Source: Alphaproteobacteria bacterium
GTDB lineage: Bacteria; Pseudomonadota; Alphaproteobacteria; Rs-D84
Assembly (NCBI GenBank): GCA_024402735.1
Contig: JAKSTE010000026.1
Coordinates: forward strand, 1-7,355
Direction: 5' to 3'
DNA: 7,355 nucleotides
Shown: positions 5,117 through 7,355 of the stretch, piece after piece
Layout: each line of letters opens with the position of its first letter
How positions within the stretch are numbered: position 1 is the stretch's first letter
Made by a program: the position numbers and the translations under genes
Notes under the pieces: model-generated
Database searches by the model: none
Seen by the model: only the letters and a program-made list of their open reading frames with translations
What the model was told of the DNA's origin: nothing

Positions 5117-6062
5117 ACAAATCAGAAAGCAAGCGTTCTATTCTAATAACACTCTCTTCATCCACAAGTTTTGTAGCTATAATATAAGCAGATTCTAAAT
5201 CTGTCTTTGCTACATCTGTTTTTCCTAATTTTATATTCAACGCAGCAGATTTTTCAAAATAAATCATAGCATTGCTTGCTTGTGTCTCACTAGATTCTTG
5301 TGTTGTAGAACCTTGGATTAATTCTGATATAACACGAATTGCAGAATTATAATCATTTACAGCATTTTCATATTCTCCTAGCGCTGTATAAGCTTCCGCT
5401 CTTTCTGCATAAACATTAGGATCAACAGTTCCATCAGCACGAGCTAAAGAATTTGTATAATCTGCTATAGCTCCTTGCCAATTTTTTAACCATAAATTCA
5501 ACTGTCCTCTTTTTGCATATAAATTACGCATAGATAAACTTTCAGAAGGTTTAGTTGTCTGAGCATTTAACGCATTATTAATATCATTTAATGCAGATGT
5601 ATAATCTTCCAATCTCATACGCAATAAAGCTCTATCATAATACGCTATCGCATTTTCAGAATCTAATTCTATAGCCAATTCAAAATCATCTAAAGATTTT
5701 TGATATTCTCCAATTTGCATATAAGCTTCCCCACGCAACGCATATGCATCAGATGTTGCTTTAGACTCTATAGATATAGTTAAATCTGCAATAGAATCTT
5801 CAATATTGCCTGCTGATAATTTAGCTTTTGCAGAACTTATATAATCAGCTGATTGCAACAAAGTCTCTTCTGTTACAACATTATTAACTATAGAAGGATG
5901 TAAAATCTCTTGACTGCGACCTAAAATATAAAACGTAGCTGCAATAAAGAACAGTATAATAAACCAATATACGTATATTGACCAAGAACAAGTGTCTTTG
6001 GAAGTATTAACCAAACTTCTCTTAACAGTAGGTTTTACGCTGTTTGTTTTTTTTGTTTTCAT
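5115..6062 (-). CDS. Membrane-anchored tetratricopeptide-repeat protein
   Basis: A 315-residue protein with a basic cytoplasmic N-terminus (1-24, six lysines), one membrane helix (about 27-47, WSIYVYWFIILFFIAATFYIL), then about six TPR units outside the cytoplasm. The clearest are at about 105-136 (AYALRGEAYMQIGEYQKSLD), 139-168 (IAYYDRALLRMRLEDYTSAL), 182-211 and 217-248, with more degenerate ones at about 71-103 and 266-298. TPRs are protein-protein interaction scaffolds; no partner or enzymatic domain is visible. A Ser/Thr/Gln-rich insert (about 250-263) interrupts the array. The ATG at 6062 follows AGAAGGGAG at 8 nt spacing and lies 29 bp after the pseudouridine synthase gene. It is the last gene of that operon, and a strong terminator overlaps its stop. 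The topology and repeats are clear, but the function is unknown. Confidence 0.88.
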   Translation of the reverse strand: MKTKKTNSVKPTVKRSLVNTSKDTCSWSIYVYWFIILFFIAATFYILGRSQEILHPSIVNNVVTEETLLQSADYISSAKAKLSAGNIEDSIADLTISIESKATSDAYALRGEAYMQIGEYQKSLDDFELAIELDSENAIAYYDRALLRMRLEDYTSALNDINNALNAQTTKPSESLSMRNLYAKRGQLNLWLKNWQGAIADYTNSLARADGTVDPNVYAERAEAYTALGEYENAVNDYNSAIRVISELIQGSTTQESSETQASNAMIYFEKSAALNIKLGKTDVAKTDLESAYIIATKLVDEESVIRIERLLSDL

Positions 6063-6091
6063 TAAAATCTCCCTTCTCTGATAAGTAGATT

Positions 6092-6790
6092 TTAAAAACT
6101 TTTCAATAACAGGTCAACTGTTTTCTTTGGAATCTCTTGTATTTCACCTACAGATAAATTTCCTAATTCTATATTTCCAAAACTAACCCTATGTAATTCA
6201 ATTACAGGAGATCCTACACTCTTTAAAACTATTCTTATTTCGTTTTTCTTACCCTCTTCAACGGTTACACCTAAAGTATTTTTATTAATTTTTTTTATAA
6301 TCATAGGTTTATAGAAAATACCATCTACAGTAGTTCCTGCAGATGCTATTTTTAATCCACTTTCAGTGTATTGTTTTACAGTTGCAATATAAGTTCGAGA
6401 AACATGATTTTTTGGAGAAGACAATTTACAAGCTAAATCCCCACTATTCGTAAGTAATAACAACCCAGTAGTTTTATAATCCAAACGACCCACGTATTTT
6501 AAATGTCTATATTCTTTTGGTAAAATACTATATATTGTTTTTCTACCCTGTGGATCCTTTGTTGTGGTCATTGTATTTATAGGTTTATAAAACTTATATA
6601 ATTTTATTTCTTTATTTTTTTTTAGCTCTTTTCCTTCTATAACAACACTATCATTTTCATCAACAAAACATATAGGAGTAATCACTTGCTGTTTATTAAC
6701 AAATACTTTCCCAGACTTAATTAAATCTTCAGATCTTCTTCTTGATGCGACTCCACAATCTGCAATAAACTTAGCTAATCTTTCTTTCAT
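6092..6790 (-). CDS. RsuA/RluB-family rRNA pseudouridine synthase
   Basis: This cytoplasmic enzyme family isomerises a specific uridine in rRNA to pseudouridine. Its 232 residues match the short family members. An S4 RNA-binding domain (about 2-48) starts ERLAKFIADCGVASRRRSED. The catalytic domain has the signature GRLDYKTTGLLLLTNSGDLA (101-120) with the nucleophilic Asp104, then the RTYIATV strand (132-138) and a basic C-terminal part (EGKKNEIRIVLKSVG, 179-193). The family includes RsuA (16S), RluB, RluE and RluF (23S). The NEIRIVLKSVG segment fits RluB-like proteins, but the exact target uridine cannot be read from sequence alone. Its ATG overlaps the rsmE stop by one base (TAATG), and the ribosome binding site AAAGGTG (6799-6805) lies inside rsmE, so translation is coupled. 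Confidence 0.92.
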   Translation of the reverse strand: MKERLAKFIADCGVASRRRSEDLIKSGKVFVNKQQVITPICFVDENDSVVIEGKELKKNKEIKLYKFYKPINTMTTTKDPQGRKTIYSILPKEYRHLKYVGRLDYKTTGLLLLTNSGDLACKLSSPKNHVSRTYIATVKQYTESGLKIASAGTTVDGIFYKPMIIKKINKNTLGVTVEEGKKNEIRIVLKSVGSPVIELHRVSFGNIELGNLSVGEIQEIPKKTVDLLLKSF

Positions 6791-7317
6791 TAATTTAACA
6801 CCTTTGAAACAGCAACGACCCCAGCTACTTCTGCACGTAATATTGTTTTACCAAGATCAAGACCGATCACCCCAAAAGAATCCATCTTTTTAAACTCTTC
6901 TGGGGAGAAACCTCCTTCTGGTCCAACAAAAACTTTATTTGTTTTATATAAAGACTTTGTATCTTTTTGCTCATGTGCAAAACGCTCATCAGCAACTACA
7001 ACACCAGAAAAATTCATGTCAGCAAATTTTATCGGTGGTAATATTTTAGGCACACTATTACGATATGACTGTTCTGATGCCTCTATTACGATTTTTTGCA
7101 TTCTTTGCCAATTAATATGACGAGCAACAGTTCTATCCGTAATAACAGGTTGAAATTCACACACCCCTAGTTGTGTTACCATATTTAATAGTTCATCCGT
7201 TTTTTTTATAGGAGCAAAAAACAAAACAATATTATTGCTAGGATCTGTATGATTTGTTTTTTCTTTAACTATAAGACTTTTACCATCTGTTGTTCGCTCT
7301 GCTGTATATTCTATCAC
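6790..7317 (-). CDS. rsmE: 16S rRNA (uracil-1498-N3) methyltransferase RsmE, SPOUT domain; N-terminal part interrupted
   Basis: RsmE uses S-adenosylmethionine to methylate N3 of U1498 of 16S rRNA. The SPOUT methyltransferase domain is complete: LFFAPIKKTDELLNMVTQLG (32-51), IEASEQSYRNSVP (77-89), the knotted cofactor site VFVGPEGGFSPEEF (about 129-142), and LGKTILRAEVAGVVAVSKVL at the end. The usual length is about 230-250 residues; only 175 follow the first possible start, a GTG at 7317 with no ribosome binding site. The N-terminal PUA-like domain should lie upstream, but an in-frame TGA stands at 7333-7335. The upstream frame INGQFT before this TGA and LFFDN after it match the family spacing of G-D-x-I-x-L-F, so the stop seems to interrupt the gene rather than precede it. 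A T6 run beside it is an alternative frameshift site. The window ends 20 bases further on. Confidence 0.85.
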   Translation of the reverse strand: MIEYTAERTTDGKSLIVKEKTNHTDPSNNIVLFFAPIKKTDELLNMVTQLGVCEFQPVITDRTVARHINWQRMQKIVIEASEQSYRNSVPKILPPIKFADMNFSGVVVADERFAHEQKDTKSLYKTNKVFVGPEGGFSPEEFKKMDSFGVIGLDLGKTILRAEVAGVVAVSKVLN

Positions 7318-7355
7318 ATTGTCAAAAAATAATCAAGTAAATTGACCGTTTATCC

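Noticed and set aside
7302..7329. Promoter with TTGACA (-35, about 7321-7326) inside rsmE
   Set aside because: The nearest -10-like TATACA is only 11 bp away, and the site lies within what appears to be coding sequence.
7333..7335. TGA reassigned to tryptophan in this organism
   Set aside because: About 25 tryptophans in intact genes are all encoded by TGG, and no conserved Trp position is TGA. A single TGA at the window edge is better explained by a nonsense change, a frameshift or an error.

Overview
The window has two parts of different origin. Positions 1 to about 250 are about 58% GC and hold the end of one gene and the start of a glycosyltransferase family 2 gene. From about position 250 to 7355 the DNA is about 30% GC. 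It carries compact, ordinary bacterial housekeeping genes that look like those of an AT-rich, probably host-associated or streamlined alphaproteobacterium. The support for this is a DksA-family protein without zinc-finger cysteines, a SPOR-domain protein next to tatA, a tiny lipoprotein resembling part of BamF, and a lysine-rich, TAA-only coding style. I cannot place it below class level. At the junction both flanking genes are cut mid-domain with only a few bases of shared sequence, which looks more like a chimeric contig or misassembly than a natural insertion.

Layout. 2-136 (+): end of an unrecognised gene. 127-250 (+): first 41 residues of a GT2 glycosyltransferase. 250-1094 (-): SufS-like cysteine desulfurase that has lost its C-terminus at the junction; its reading frame runs on spuriously to 102. 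1095-1166: divergent promoter region. 1167-1917 (+): trxA and dksA, 1 nt apart. 1913-1946: a perfect bidirectional terminator hairpin containing the stop codons of both dksA and the convergent tatA. 1942-2893 (-): SPOR-domain membrane protein and tatA, with their own promoter. 2965-3111 (-): a 48-residue lipoprotein. 3132-3174: a long AT-rich hairpin. 3179-4912 (-): thrS for a threonyl-tRNA synthetase without its N-terminal TGS domain, with its own promoter. 4983-5084: noncoding spacer with a GC-rich hairpin. 5115-7317 (-): an operon of rsmE, an RsuA/RluB-family pseudouridine synthase and a membrane-anchored TPR protein, closed by a strong terminator.

The genes serve translation (ThrRS, two rRNA-modifying enzymes), transcription control (DksA), redox and sulfur chemistry (thioredoxin, cysteine desulfurase) and the cell envelope (SPOR protein, TatA, lipoprotein, TPR protein). 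I see no defence system, mobile element, CRISPR array, tRNA or rRNA. The points most worth checking are the junction near 250, the in-frame TGA just upstream of the readable part of rsmE, the TGS-less ThrRS, and the mini-BamF-like lipoprotein. I found no convincing new biological system.
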